A stretch of DNA of 64,000 bases from Muribaculum intestinale (GCF_002201515.1 NZ_CP021421.1:2852001-2916000); one strand, 5' to 3'; positions 42,985 to 52,990 are shown, counted from the stretch's first letter. Made by a program: numbers and translations. Notes: generated by a model not told the origin, from the letters alone.

Positions 42985-43334
42985 GAGCTTGTTTAATAAT
43001 AAATGTTGCCGCCAGGGTCGTATAGCTTGAGTCGATTTTCGACATGTGCCGAAGGAGCGTACTTTATGTACATGACCGCAGGGACAGGGCGAAAAGCGGC
43101 CAAGATATACGAGACAAAAGGTAACTTTATAACCTATACAATCTCTTGGCTGCTTCTAAAATAAATGCAAAAATATATCAACTATATGAAACAAATTACC
43201 TCCCGTCGGTCATTCGCCGGCATATTTCCGCCCGTTCTTCGGTCGTTATGGGACCCCATAACTCCCTCATCACAAGCGAAAATCTGCCCGACGACTGACC
43301 GCCCTGACGGTAACATTTATTATTAAACAAGCTC
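42985..43334. repeat. 350-bp MITE-like element between gcvPA and gcvPB
   Basis: About 36-bp inverted ends begin GAGCTTGTTTAATAATAAAT and agree at about 30 positions. They are flanked by TTA on both sides (42982-42984 and 43335-43337). No frame inside encodes a transposase. An inner stretch of about 80 bp around GTACTTTATGTACATGACCG is palindromic. A related end, CATTTATTATTAAACAAGCT, recurs at 61709-61728. It is read as a non-autonomous transposable element. It could also act as an RNA hairpin that alters gcvPB expression. Confidence 0.7.
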
Positions 43335-43342
43335 TTATAGCT

Positions 43343-44800
43343 ATGAACAGGAAATTATACGGCAATCTTATATTTGAGTTGTCGCGGAACGGACGCCGCG
43401 GCGCCACTCTCCCGCCTCATGCCTCAGCCCACGGGCTTGATTCCATCCCCGCATCGCTCATGCGCTCGCTGGCTCTGCCTCTGCCTCAGGTTGATGAGCC
43501 GGCCGTTGTGCGTCATTATACCAACATGAGCACCAACAACTTCGGAGTCGACACCGGTTTTTATCCGTTGGGTTCGTGTACGATGAAGTACAATCCTAAA
43601 ATCAACGAAGAGATGGCCTCACAGCCGGCATTTGCTTCGCTTCATCCGATGCAGCCTGACACTACTACACAGGGAGCATTGCGGTTGTACTGGATTTTGC
43701 AACGCATGCTCTCCGAAATCGGAGGTATGGCGGAGTTTACGCTTAATCCATATGCCGGAGCACACGGAGAACTTACCGGTCTGATGGTAATTCGCGCCTA
43801 TCATGAGCAACGCGGCGATACTCGCCGGACCAAAGTCATAGTGCCCGATTCGGCCCACGGAACCAACCCTGCAAGTGCCGCAGTAGCCGGACTGTCGGTA
43901 GTGGAGGTCAAAAGCCTGCCCGATGGCACGGTGGATATCGATGCCCTGCGCCCTCTGCTCGACGACACTGTGGCTGCCATGATGATGACCAATCCCAACA
44001 CACTCGGCATGTTTGAGCGCAATATTCCGGAAATCGCACGTATGGTGCATGATGCCGGTGCGCTTATGTATTATGATGGAGCCAATCTTAATCCACTGAT
44101 TGGCAAATGCCGTCCGGGCGATATGGGATTTGATGTAATGCATGTGAATCTTCACAAGAGTTTCTCCACTCCGCATGGAGGAGGCGGCCCTGGCTCCGGT
44201 CCGGTAGGAGTACGTGCCGGGCTTGAGCATCTGCTCCCCAATCCGCGTGTGGTGCGTAATGCCGATGATACATTTTCGGTGGTTGAGAGCGAAGAATCCC
44301 TCGGCAGGATTAGCGGTACGCTCGGCAATTTCGCCGTGCTGCAACGCGCTCTTTCATATCTGCTTACTCTCGGACGCGAAGGGCTGGCCATGGTAGGGCC
44401 TCTTGCCACACTCAATGCCAACTATATAAAGGAATCGTTGCGCGATTTATATCTTCTGCCGGTAGATGGAGTATGCAAGCATGAATTTGTATTCGACGGA
44501 TTGCGCGACAAGTCGGGTGGGGTGACGACACTGCATGTCGCCAAACGTCTGCTTGACTACGGCTATCATGCCCCGACCATATATTTCCCCCTGCTGTTTC
44601 ATGAGTCGCTTATGATTGAGCCTACCGAAACCGAGTGTCTTGAGACCATCGACAGTTTTATAGCTGCCATGCGCGAGATTGCCGAGGACGCTTCATCGCG
44701 TCCGGAATTCGTCAAGGGTGCCCCTTACGAGACCCCTGTGGCTCATGCCGACGATACTGAAGCGGCTCTTCATCCAAAGGTTACATTCTTTGACTTGTAA
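43343..44800 (+). CDS. gcvPB: Glycine dehydrogenase (decarboxylating) subunit 2
   Basis: This 485-residue PLP-dependent subunit carries the cofactor lysine in VNLHKSFSTPHGGGGPGSG (about 272). The family blocks FYPLGSCTMKYNPKIN and DSAHGTNPASAAVAG are also present. It pairs with GcvPA. The start is 9 bp after the MITE-like element, so its translation signals lie inside or next to the repeat end, unlike the close spacing of the other gcv genes. Confidence 0.95.
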   Translation: MNRKLYGNLIFELSRNGRRGATLPPHASAHGLDSIPASLMRSLALPLPQVDEPAVVRHYTNMSTNNFGVDTGFYPLGSCTMKYNPKINEEMASQPAFASLHPMQPDTTTQGALRLYWILQRMLSEIGGMAEFTLNPYAGAHGELTGLMVIRAYHEQRGDTRRTKVIVPDSAHGTNPASAAVAGLSVVEVKSLPDGTVDIDALRPLLDDTVAAMMMTNPNTLGMFERNIPEIARMVHDAGALMYYDGANLNPLIGKCRPGDMGFDVMHVNLHKSFSTPHGGGGPGSGPVGVRAGLEHLLPNPRVVRNADDTFSVVESEESLGRISGTLGNFAVLQRALSYLLTLGREGLAMVGPLATLNANYIKESLRDLYLLPVDGVCKHEFVFDGLRDKSGGVTTLHVAKRLLDYGYHAPTIYFPLLFHESLMIEPTETECLETIDSFIAAMREIAEDASSRPEFVKGAPYETPVAHADDTEAALHPKVTFFDL

Positions 44801-44812
44801 TAGCTCCTTTAT

Positions 44813-46141
44813 ATGGACCACAAGGAATTTGACAATATAATAATAGGCGCAGGCCCGGCCGGAATGCGGGCCTGCGCTATTGCTCGTGAGAGGGGCGAGA
44901 GCGTGTGCGTGGTCGAACGCAGAGAGGTAGGTGGCACATGCCTCAATCGCGGCTGCATACCCACAAAGGCTCTTGTCCAGTCGGCATCGGTGATATCTGT
45001 TGTCGCATCAGCCTCCGGCTTCGGTGTCGGGATAGCGGGAGAGATACAGCATGACTATTCCGTAGCATCCGCCCGTAAGGATGAGGTGGTGGCTTCGTTG
45101 CGAAAAGGCGCAGAAATGTCGATAGGCGCCGGGATTGTAGTATATGGTGATGCACGTATAGTTTCTGCCGACACGGTAGAGGTCGGAGGTACGTTGCTGC
45201 ATGCTGCAAAGCGGATGATAATTGCCTCCGGCTCACGACCTGCACGGCTCCGTGTGCCGGGCGCTGAACTTGCTATAACGAGCGATGAATTTCTGCGCCT
45301 GACCGAACTTCCTTCGGAACTTGTGGTAATCGGCGGAGGAGTGATAGGTATGGAGTGTGCATGCATAGCCCATGCTTTCGGCTGCAAGGTGACGGTGGTG
45401 GAATATTGTCGGGAGATACTTCCAGGCCTTGACGCAGAGATGGCCAAGCGCTTGCGCTCGATGCTGTCGCGCCGTGGCGTGACTGTCGTTGTCGGTGCTC
45501 AGGTAACATCGCTGGAGTCGACCGAGCAAGGGGGAATAACCGTAACATATGCCGATCGGCGTGGCGACCATACGCTTACAGCTCCGATGGTTATGATGGC
45601 TACCGGACGGCGTGCGGTACTTCCTGACGGGTTGACTGATACCGGTGTAGTGCTTACGGCCTCGGGGGCTGTATCCACTGATGACAGAATGATGTCGTCG
45701 GTACCGGGCATCTATGCCATAGGCGACTGCAACGGACGCCTTATGCTTGCGCATGCAGCCTCTGCCCAGGCTGAAGTAGCCATGGGTGTGCGCGATTCTG
45801 TCGAGAGTGTACCGTCTGTTGTGTTCACGTTGCCTGAGTGTGCTCAGGTTGGTACGCTGAATTCCGACACTCCCGGTGCGCTGATTGTCGGCAAAGCAAT
45901 GTATGGAGCCAACGGCATGGCTTCGGCTATGGGCCAGACAGAAGGTTTTGTTAAGGTAGCGGTAGATGCTGCAACCCGTCGTATTGCCGGATGCTGTGCT
46001 ATAGGGGCCGGAGCCGATGCAATAGTGCAGGAAGCGTCGATAGCGATGGCCGGGGACATGACAGCCGACACTCTGCGCACACGTGCGGTGTTTGCACATC
46101 CTACGCTCTCCGAACTGCTGTTGTCGGCGTTGCCCCTCTGA
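44813..46141 (+). CDS. lpdA: Dihydrolipoyl dehydrogenase
   Basis: This 442-residue flavoprotein reoxidises dihydrolipoyl-GcvH (L protein). It shows the FAD motif IIGAGPAGMRACAIA (about 10-24) and redox pair GGTCLNRGCIPTKAL (about 41-55). The NAD fold is VVIGGGVIGMECACIA and the C-terminal HPTLSEL carries the catalytic histidine. It follows gcvPB by 12 bp, the last gene of the glycine-cleavage run. Function in other lipoyl complexes is also possible. Confidence 0.92.
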   Translation: MDHKEFDNIIIGAGPAGMRACAIARERGESVCVVERREVGGTCLNRGCIPTKALVQSASVISVVASASGFGVGIAGEIQHDYSVASARKDEVVASLRKGAEMSIGAGIVVYGDARIVSADTVEVGGTLLHAAKRMIIASGSRPARLRVPGAELAITSDEFLRLTELPSELVVIGGGVIGMECACIAHAFGCKVTVVEYCREILPGLDAEMAKRLRSMLSRRGVTVVVGAQVTSLESTEQGGITVTYADRRGDHTLTAPMVMMATGRRAVLPDGLTDTGVVLTASGAVSTDDRMMSSVPGIYAIGDCNGRLMLAHAASAQAEVAMGVRDSVESVPSVVFTLPECAQVGTLNSDTPGALIVGKAMYGANGMASAMGQTEGFVKVAVDAATRRIAGCCAIGAGADAIVQEASIAMAGDMTADTLRTRAVFAHPTLSELLLSALPL

Positions 46142-46153
46142 GAATAGTCCGGT

Positions 46154-48412
46154 TTACGGATTGAGATGAGTCAGCACGATGCGTATTTCGTTGAATGACA
46201 CTTTGTTGCGTAGCCTTTCCCTGATTTCGGTAAGTGTCGGCACGCCATCGAAATTTTCAACGGCTTTGGTTATGCTGTCGATGGTGCTGTCGTCAAGCAG
46301 GTCGTGGATATCAAGTTTTCCTTCCTGCATAGCCTTGGTAAGGTGAGTCCATATTGTAGACTCCGCCAGGCCGCGGCGTTCGGCTATTGCAGTCGGGGTG
46401 AGTCCGTCGCCGAACATACGGAAACTTTCTATCCACGACGCTTCCTTAGGCTCTTTTGGGGGCTTCTCTTTCTTCACTTTCACCACCTTGGGCATCTTCT
46501 CAACCGGTTCTGCCGGCTGATTGACAGTAGGGTACGATGTCGATGAGTCTGACGTTTTGGTGCTCTTTGCCGTGGGCTTACGGCGTGTGATTTTCTTCGA
46601 CTTGTCGCGTGTGGCCTCGGCAATGGCTCTCTGCTTATTGTTGAGATAGCCCGGTATTGTGAATCCCTCGCGGGCGATTGCGTCGAGCAGGAGCAACCGC
46701 GCTTTGGTGGTCTGAAAGAGGTCGGTCACGAGTTCTTTGAATCGCGATGCCGTAGTCTTGTTGCTGATTGACACATCGGTGATGCGTTCAAACATAGGTT
46801 CGAACAGTTTGAGCAGAGTGTCGTGGAAATATGTCGCGCTGCGTTTTACCCTATCGAGAGTCGCGTCGGAGTGTAGGTCGGCGTCGCTCATGCGCCGCAG
46901 TACCGGGAGCCATTTGTCGGCGACTTCAAGCACTTGTGTGCGCAGGTCGGTGACCAGTTCGCGGTGTATTGTCACGATTTGTGGATACGTGCGCCGGCAA
47001 TGCTCTCCGACAAACCGTGCAAGGCGCTCCTCACATTGCCATATGGCGCCGAGCGAGAACAGTTCGGTCACAAGCATGCGGAAGTATGCTTCCTTTATCA
47101 TCGGCAGCCGCTCGATGCTTCGCGCCGCTTCGTCCTGCTGCCGGCTGACATACTCCGACACTCTGGTGTCGGTCATTATGGCTTCCGGTGTGATAGGGGT
47201 AGCGAGTACCATCCCTTCAAGCGATTTGCACCGGCTTAGAGCTACATACACCTGTCCCGGAGCAAACGACGACCCTGCGTCGATTATCGCATGCTCGAAT
47301 GTAAGCCCCTGGCTCTTATGTATGGTGATTGACCATGCAAGTCGTATGGGGAACTGTGTGAACGTGCCTTGTATATCTTCGGTAAGCTCACCGGTGGTAT
47401 CGTCTACACGATAGCGTGTGTTCTGCCATTCGGCAGTGGAGACCTCGATGGCTTCATCGCCGCAAGCTACCGTTATCTTGTCTTTCTGCAGATTTACGAT
47501 ATGTCCTATCTTACCGTTGTAATACAGGCGTGCGGGTGACGGGTCATTACGTACAAACATCACCTGGGCACCGGCCTTCAGCGTGAGTTCTGATGCTGTC
47601 GGAAATGATGTCTCGGGGAATGTGCCTTTTACCTCGGCATGGTATGTCACCGACGGTGAGGCAATGCGCGAGAGACAATCATTGTTATAGCGGTCGGCAA
47701 AGGAATTGTGTGTTGTGAGGCGTATATATCCAGAACCCTGTGGCGCGATGAATTCCGGGATGTATCGCGAGTTGAGAATACCGATGTCTTCACGTCCGAG
47801 ATTTCCGGTACGTATGTGATTGAGCAGATTGATAAATGTGAGGTTCTGCTGTCGGTATACTTTTGTGAGCTCGATGGTGACGTAATCAATCTGTTGCAGT
47901 GCACGGCTGCTGAAAAAGTAGGGGGTGGGGTAATGCGGAGCCAGCAACTCCTCGTCCTGCGGAGTCATGATTGGAGAAAGTTGCTGGAGGTCGCCTATCA
48001 TCATAAGCTGTACGCCGCCAAACGGGCGACTGTCGCGGCGGTATTTGCGCAGAGCGTTGTCGATGGCGTCGAGCAGGTCGCTACGCACCATTGATATCTC
48101 ATCGATGACCAGCAGGTCGAGCATGCGGATTATGCGCAGCTTGTCGCGGGAGAAACTGAACTTGTCGCGTATCTCTATTCCGGGAATATATGGAGAAAGC
48201 GGGAGTTGGAAAAACGAGTGTATTGTAACGCCGCCTGCATTGATGGCCGCCGCACCTGTAGGCGCGACAACTACAATTGATTTGGAACTATGCTGTTGCA
48301 GATTGCGCAGGAATGTGGTTTTGCCCGTTCCAGCCTTACCTGTAAGAAAAATGCTTGTGTGGGTATGCTCGGCAAATTCCCATGCCCGTTGCAGTTCCTC
48401 GTTCTGTTCCAT
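46154..48412 (-). CDS. Pif1/RecD-like helicase with C-terminal HTH domain
   Basis: This 752-residue SF1 helicase has Walker A TGKAGTGKTTFL (about 22-33), VAPTGAAAINAGG, Walker B LLVIDEISMVRSDLLDAID, MMIGDLQQLSPI and TIHKSQGLTFEHAII. These are motifs of Pif1/RecD-like enzymes. A middle region follows, then a lysine/proline-rich linker (about 600-660). The C-terminal helix-turn-helix has LTPTAIAERRGLAESTIWTHL, of the RQC/HTH type. It probably resolves DNA structures during replication or repair. The gene faces lpdA tail to tail, 12 bp apart. Confidence 0.85.
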   Translation of the reverse strand: MEQNEELQRAWEFAEHTHTSIFLTGKAGTGKTTFLRNLQQHSSKSIVVVAPTGAAAINAGGVTIHSFFQLPLSPYIPGIEIRDKFSFSRDKLRIIRMLDLLVIDEISMVRSDLLDAIDNALRKYRRDSRPFGGVQLMMIGDLQQLSPIMTPQDEELLAPHYPTPYFFSSRALQQIDYVTIELTKVYRQQNLTFINLLNHIRTGNLGREDIGILNSRYIPEFIAPQGSGYIRLTTHNSFADRYNNDCLSRIASPSVTYHAEVKGTFPETSFPTASELTLKAGAQVMFVRNDPSPARLYYNGKIGHIVNLQKDKITVACGDEAIEVSTAEWQNTRYRVDDTTGELTEDIQGTFTQFPIRLAWSITIHKSQGLTFEHAIIDAGSSFAPGQVYVALSRCKSLEGMVLATPITPEAIMTDTRVSEYVSRQQDEAARSIERLPMIKEAYFRMLVTELFSLGAIWQCEERLARFVGEHCRRTYPQIVTIHRELVTDLRTQVLEVADKWLPVLRRMSDADLHSDATLDRVKRSATYFHDTLLKLFEPMFERITDVSISNKTTASRFKELVTDLFQTTKARLLLLDAIAREGFTIPGYLNNKQRAIAEATRDKSKKITRRKPTAKSTKTSDSSTSYPTVNQPAEPVEKMPKVVKVKKEKPPKEPKEASWIESFRMFGDGLTPTAIAERRGLAESTIWTHLTKAMQEGKLDIHDLLDDSTIDSITKAVENFDGVPTLTEIRERLRNKVSFNEIRIVLTHLNP

Positions 48413-48522
48413 ACTGCAAAGTTACATATTATGGTGCAATTACAGTGATATTTGCCGCTGCCAATTGATTCAGGTACACAAAATTTATCCAACACTATCG
48501 TACTGAATCGACTATAAATGAA

Positions 48523-48530
48523 TATCTTTG
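48523..48530 (+). promoter_or_regulatory. TATCTTTG box just before the GH110 start
   Basis: The -7-like box ends 4 bp before ATG 48535. If it is the active promoter, the mRNA would be leaderless or translation would start at a later codon. The signal peptide favours ATG 48535. Confidence 0.4.
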
Positions 48531-48534
48531 TGAT

Positions 48535-50352
48535 ATGGATATTATAAAGAGAAAAATAAGAAGAGCCATCGTGTCGATTACAATGTTGCCGTGTTTCGTC
48601 GTATGTGCCGGTGCTGAGTCTCGCGATACGGTCCGCGTGGCCGATTTCGGTGCGGTGGCCGATTCGTATGTAAACGCGGTGGAGGCTATCCAAAGAGCGA
48701 TTGATGCATGCAGGGAGAAGCCCGGGGCAGTCCTGTCGTTTGCTCCCGGACGTTACGATATATGGCCTGAGGGAGCTGTGCGTAAAGAGATATACATCTC
48801 CAATACCTCGTCGGAGGTAGAATGCCCGTCGAAGATTAAGACCATAGGACTACATATGTATGGCCTGGATGGAATCACTGTAGAGGGGAATGGCGCTACT
48901 TTGATGATGCATGGCTCTATTACCCCTATTGCAGTGGATTCATGTGTGGATGTCACATTGTCGGATTTCGCAGTGGATTTTGAAAGGCCGGGTGGTTCCG
49001 AACTGACCTACACCCGTGTGGCACCCGGAAAAATCATTGTAGGCACTCACCGCGACACGAGGTATGATATAAGAGGCCGACGTCTGCGGCTGATTGGCGA
49101 AGGGTGGTGTACGGAGATACCCCACTGTATTAAGTATACACCTTCGGACCGTCATTTTCAGTATTCGCATGACTGGGGCGTGCTGTCGGGGTGTGATGTC
49201 GAGGAGCTATCGCCGGGTAGTCTTCAATTTGACGTTCCCGAGGATTTCCGTCCTGAGGAAGGCGCCACGCTCACCATACGTGATATAATCCGCCGGGAGG
49301 TGGGCATGCTGAATATACACAGCCGCAATACCCGACTGGAGAATCTTGATATACGATATATGCACGGGCTCGGTATCGTGAGCCAGTACAGTACTGATGT
49401 CACGCTCAGAAATGTAAACTGCATGCCCGATTCGGAGTCGGGACGAATACTCGCCTCTTCTGCCGATTTTGTCCACTTCTCGGGATGTCGCGGGCATATA
49501 GATATTGTCGACTGCAACTTTGCGGGAGCTCAGGATGACGTAATCAATGTGCACGGAACCAATCTGCAGGTGACGTCGGTAAACGGAGAGCATGGCCTTA
49601 CCGCTCGCTTCATGCATCATCAGAGCTATGGTTTCAGAGCGTTTCATGTCGGTGATACCGTGGCATTTGTCAATCCGGCTACAATGAGGCGCGATGCCAT
49701 TGCCGTAGTTTCAGGTGTGAGAATGGATAAGGAAAATCCTCGGGAAATCGGACTGACGTTTGATGCTCCGCTTCCGGCAGGATGCATATCGCCTGGTACG
49801 ACCTGTGTCGAGAATCTTACATGGACACCTTCGCTCCATGTGAGCGGATGCACGATGACGAGAATCAGTACACGTGGCATTCTGGCTACCACTCCACGTC
49901 GGATTGTGATAGAGAACAATCGTTTCGAGAGGATTGCCGGTACTGCAATCCTTATCGAATCAGATGCCCGCGACTGGTATGAGTCGGGGCCCGTCTGTGA
50001 CATGACTGTACGCAACAATTTGTTTGTCGATTGCGGGTACAATAATAGTATGAATGGCGCCACGATTGCCCTGAATTCATCGAATACAGAGGTCAGCTAT
50101 GATAATATAGTGCATTCGGGGGTTGCGATTACGGACAACCGGATAGAAATATCAGGCGAGAGGCCCGTAGTATATGCCAAGTCGACAGGTAATCTGAAAT
50201 TCTCGGGCAATACGGTGGCAGGCACAGACACCCCGCTATTCATACTGCGCGGTTGTGCTGATGTTGTGATTTCCGGCAACGTGATGGGTACTCCTCGTGT
50301 CGAAAATACTGATTGCCGTAATGTGAAAGTTTCAGGTAATATTCGTGACTGA
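48535..50352 (+). CDS. GH110 alpha-1,3-galactosidase-like secreted beta-helix enzyme
   Basis: This 605-residue protein has a signal peptide (about 1-28, ending VVCAGAES) and a right-handed parallel beta-helix. The blocks VRVADFGAVADSYVNAVEAI, GRILASSADFVHFSGCRG and GAQDDVINVHGTNLQV are those I associate with GH110 enzymes of Bacteroides, which remove terminal alpha-1,3-galactose, including the blood-group B antigen. Length matches the family. No SusC/SusD pair adjoins it, so it is not in an obvious utilisation locus. A host mucin glycan is a likely substrate (inference). Confidence 0.8.
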   Translation: MDIIKRKIRRAIVSITMLPCFVVCAGAESRDTVRVADFGAVADSYVNAVEAIQRAIDACREKPGAVLSFAPGRYDIWPEGAVRKEIYISNTSSEVECPSKIKTIGLHMYGLDGITVEGNGATLMMHGSITPIAVDSCVDVTLSDFAVDFERPGGSELTYTRVAPGKIIVGTHRDTRYDIRGRRLRLIGEGWCTEIPHCIKYTPSDRHFQYSHDWGVLSGCDVEELSPGSLQFDVPEDFRPEEGATLTIRDIIRREVGMLNIHSRNTRLENLDIRYMHGLGIVSQYSTDVTLRNVNCMPDSESGRILASSADFVHFSGCRGHIDIVDCNFAGAQDDVINVHGTNLQVTSVNGEHGLTARFMHHQSYGFRAFHVGDTVAFVNPATMRRDAIAVVSGVRMDKENPREIGLTFDAPLPAGCISPGTTCVENLTWTPSLHVSGCTMTRISTRGILATTPRRIVIENNRFERIAGTAILIESDARDWYESGPVCDMTVRNNLFVDCGYNNSMNGATIALNSSNTEVSYDNIVHSGVAITDNRIEISGERPVVYAKSTGNLKFSGNTVAGTDTPLFILRGCADVVISGNVMGTPRVENTDCRNVKVSGNIRD

Positions 50353-50372
50353 CTGTTGCAGCGACATATCCT

Positions 50373-51887
50373 ATGGATAACAGACAGCGAAGTTATATAG
50401 CCATTGACCTGAAATCGTTTTATGCCTCGGTCGAGTGTGTCGACAGAGGGCTTGACCCGCTTGACACCAATCTCGTGGTAGCCGACTCTTCGCGCACGCA
50501 GAAGACAATATGTCTGGCGGTATCTCCGAGGATGAAAGAGTACGGGCTGAAGGGGCGTCCTCGTCTCTTTGAAGTCGTGCAGCGCATACGTGAAGTAAAT
50601 ATCGCGCGTAGCCGCAATGCTCCAGGTGGTAAATTTACCGGTAGATCATATTCGGCCATGGAGCTTGCGTCGCATCCGGAAATGGCTGTTGACTATGTGG
50701 TGGCAAAACCTCGTATGGCCGAGTATCTGCGCAAGAGCGCCCAGATATACAAGGTGTATCTGCGATACATCTCGCCGGAGGACATTCATGTCTATTCGAT
50801 TGATGAGGTGTTTATCGATGTCACCTCGTATCTTCGCAGTTACGGTGTCACTCCCCACGAACTTGCTCTTAGGATTATACGCGACGTGCTGGCTACTACC
50901 GGCATCACTGCTACGGCGGGAATCGGCACGAATATGTACCTGTGTAAGGTGGCTATGGATATCGTGGCAAAAAAGATGGCTCCAGACAAGGATGGAGTTC
51001 GCATCGCCGAACTTGATGAGATGAGTTACCGGCATATGCTGTGGGACCATCGTCCGCTGACTGACTTCTGGCGTATAGGTCGCGGTATCTCGCGCCGTCT
51101 TGAACAATATGGAATAACAACGATGGGCGATGTGGCGAGATGCTCGATAGACAATGAGGAATTGCTCTATTCTATGTTCGGGGTGAATGCCGAGCTGCTG
51201 ATTGACCATGCCTGGGGGTGGGAACCTGTGACGATGGATATGGTAAAGGCATATCGCCCGGAAAACCGCTCGATGGGAAGCGGCCAGGTATTGAGTTGTG
51301 CGTATACGGCAGATAAGGCTCGTGTAGTTGCGCTTGAGATGGCCGAGACTCTGTCGCTGGAACTTTTCCGCAAGGGATGCGTGACCGACAGGATTATGCT
51401 TGGGGTGGGCTATGATGCGTCATCGCTGACTGATCCGGATATTGCAATGCGGTACCACGGGCGAGTATCCTCTGATTTTTATGGACGCCCAGTGCCTTAT
51501 CACACCCATGTTACAGCCAATCTGTCGGAGTATACGTCATCGACAAGCATGATTGTGCAGGCGGTGTCAGAGCTGTTTGACGGGTCGGTAAACCATGATT
51601 TGCTTGTGAGGCGCCTGACAGTCACCGCCATGCGTGTGGCTGATGAAAAGACAATGCATAGGTCCGGCTCAGATACGAGCCAGCTGGAATTGTTTGTGGA
51701 CTATGACAAACTGCAGGCCGAGCGGAAAGAGAAGGAACAGAAGATGAAGCGTGAGCGCAGTCTGCAACAGGCGCTATTGAGAATCAAAGACACATATGGC
51801 AAAAACGCCATACTGCGTGGTCTCAATTATGCGGAGGGAGCAACTCAGCGTGAGCGTAATTTCCAGATAGGAGGACATAAGGCATGA
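50373..51887 (+). CDS. Y-family DNA polymerase (DinB/UmuC type)
   Basis: This 504-residue translesion polymerase has metal-site motifs AIDLKSFYASVEC (about 10-22) and YSIDEVFIDVT (about 141-151). The palm/thumb region contains AGIGTNMYLCKVAMDIVAKK, and the little-finger domain runs to about 420. It lacks a separate UmuD here. The stop overlaps the start of a YolD-like gene by 4 bp (ATGA), a pairing also known for some Firmicutes polymerases, and implies coupled translation. Confidence 0.88.
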   Translation: MDNRQRSYIAIDLKSFYASVECVDRGLDPLDTNLVVADSSRTQKTICLAVSPRMKEYGLKGRPRLFEVVQRIREVNIARSRNAPGGKFTGRSYSAMELASHPEMAVDYVVAKPRMAEYLRKSAQIYKVYLRYISPEDIHVYSIDEVFIDVTSYLRSYGVTPHELALRIIRDVLATTGITATAGIGTNMYLCKVAMDIVAKKMAPDKDGVRIAELDEMSYRHMLWDHRPLTDFWRIGRGISRRLEQYGITTMGDVARCSIDNEELLYSMFGVNAELLIDHAWGWEPVTMDMVKAYRPENRSMGSGQVLSCAYTADKARVVALEMAETLSLELFRKGCVTDRIMLGVGYDASSLTDPDIAMRYHGRVSSDFYGRPVPYHTHVTANLSEYTSSTSMIVQAVSELFDGSVNHDLLVRRLTVTAMRVADEKTMHRSGSDTSQLELFVDYDKLQAERKEKEQKMKRERSLQQALLRIKDTYGKNAILRGLNYAEGATQRERNFQIGGHKA

Positions 51888-52123
51888 GCAAGTATGATGA
51901 TATAATAGATATGCCACGGCATGTGTCGGCAGTGCGCAGACCGATGTCTACGGAGGCTCGTGCCGCACAGTTCGCGCCATTTGCGGCGCTGACAGGACAT
52001 GATGAGATACTCAGTGATACCGTGCGTGTCAACGAGAGGGAATATGAAAGTGAACCCGATGATTTTTCGGAATCCACCGGAGGATGCCGTATGTATCCAT
52101 ATGATGCATCCGTGGATGAATGA
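51884..52123 (+). CDS. YolD-like small protein
   Basis: This 79-residue protein starts MSKYDDIIDMPRHVSAVRRP and contains MSTEARAAQFAPFAALTGHD. The block is characteristic of YolD-like proteins encoded beside Y-family polymerases. It probably binds or regulates the polymerase (family-based inference). It overlaps the polymerase gene by 4 bp and is acidic toward its end. Confidence 0.75.
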   Translation: MSKYDDIIDMPRHVSAVRRPMSTEARAAQFAPFAALTGHDEILSDTVRVNEREYESEPDDFSESTGGCRMYPYDASVDE

Positions 52124-52138
52124 TAGATGGAAATTTTG

Positions 52139-52146
52139 TATCTTTG
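52139..52146 (+). promoter_or_regulatory. Bacteroidetes -7 box for menB
   Basis: TATCTTTG fits the TAnnTTTG consensus and lies 23 bp upstream of ATG 52170, the first gene of the menB-menC-menE run. Confidence 0.5.
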
Positions 52147-52169
52147 CAGTAAAATAAAATATACCGGAT

Positions 52170-52988
52170 ATGAGAGAATGGACTACTATCAAGGAGTATG
52201 AGGATATACTCTTTCAGCAATATGGCGGAATAGCCAAGATAACAATCAACCGGCCTCAGGTGTATAATGCGTTTCGCCCTAAGACCAATGAGGAGATGCT
52301 CGACGCGATGGCCATATGCCGCGAACGCGCAGATATCGGAGTGATAGTGCTCACCGGTGCCGGCGACAAGGCATTCTGCTCAGGCGGCGACCAGAAGGTG
52401 AAAGGAATCGGTGGGTATATCGACGACAATGGAGTGCCGCGTCTCAATGTGCTTGACCTCCATAAGGCCATACGCAGCATCCCTAAGCCTGTTATCGCTA
52501 TGGTCAACGGCTATGCCATAGGTGGTGGCCATGTGCTGCATGTGGTGTGCGACCTTACAATCGCCTCGGAAAATGCACGGTTCGGGCAGACCGGCCCGAA
52601 GGTGGGCAGTTTCGACGCCGGCTTCGGAGCAAGCTACCTGGCTCGTTGCGTAGGCCAGAAGAAGGCTCGCGAGATATGGTTTCTCTGTCGTCAATACACG
52701 GCGAAGGAGGCTGAGGAGATGGGTATGGTCAATAAGGTTGTGCCGTTCGAACGTCTCGAAGATGAAACAGTGGAGTGGTGTGAGACCATACTTAAGCGTA
52801 GTCCGATGGCTATACGTATGATTAAGCGTGCTCTTAATGCTGAACTTGACGGACAGCGCGGTATGATGGAATTTGCCGGCGACGCTACATTGCTTTATTA
52901 TCTTATGGCCGAGGCTCAGGAGGGGAAGAATGCATTCCTTGAGAAACGCGACCCCGATTTCAGCAAGTTTCAGAAATTCCCAGGCTGA
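52170..52988 (+). CDS. menB: 1,4-dihydroxy-2-naphthoyl-CoA synthase
   Basis: This 272-residue crotonase-fold enzyme cyclises o-succinylbenzoyl-CoA in menaquinone synthesis. It shows [17 protein letters not shown] (about 29-45), [15 protein letters not shown] (about 67-81, oxyanion region) and [14 protein letters not shown], characteristic of MenB. It precedes menC by 2 bp, so the genes are translated together. It makes the electron carrier for anaerobic respiration. Confidence 0.95.
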   Translation: MREWTTIKEYEDILFQQYGGIAKITINRPQVYNAFRPKTNEEMLDAMAICRERADIGVIVLTGAGDKAFCSGGDQKVKGIGGYIDDNGVPRLNVLDLHKAIRSIPKPVIAMVNGYAIGGGHVLHVVCDLTIASENARFGQTGPKVGSFDAGFGASYLARCVGQKKAREIWFLCRQYTAKEAEEMGMVNKVVPFERLEDETVEWCETILKRSPMAIRMIKRALNAELDGQRGMMEFAGDATLLYYLMAEAQEGKNAFLEKRDPDFSKFQKFPG

Positions 52989-52990
52989 CA

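Noticed and set aside
42231..46099. Long antisense frames opposite gcvPA, gcvPB and lpdA (up to 288 codons)
   Set aside because: The sense frames are complete housekeeping enzymes. The antisense products lack start signals and family motifs.
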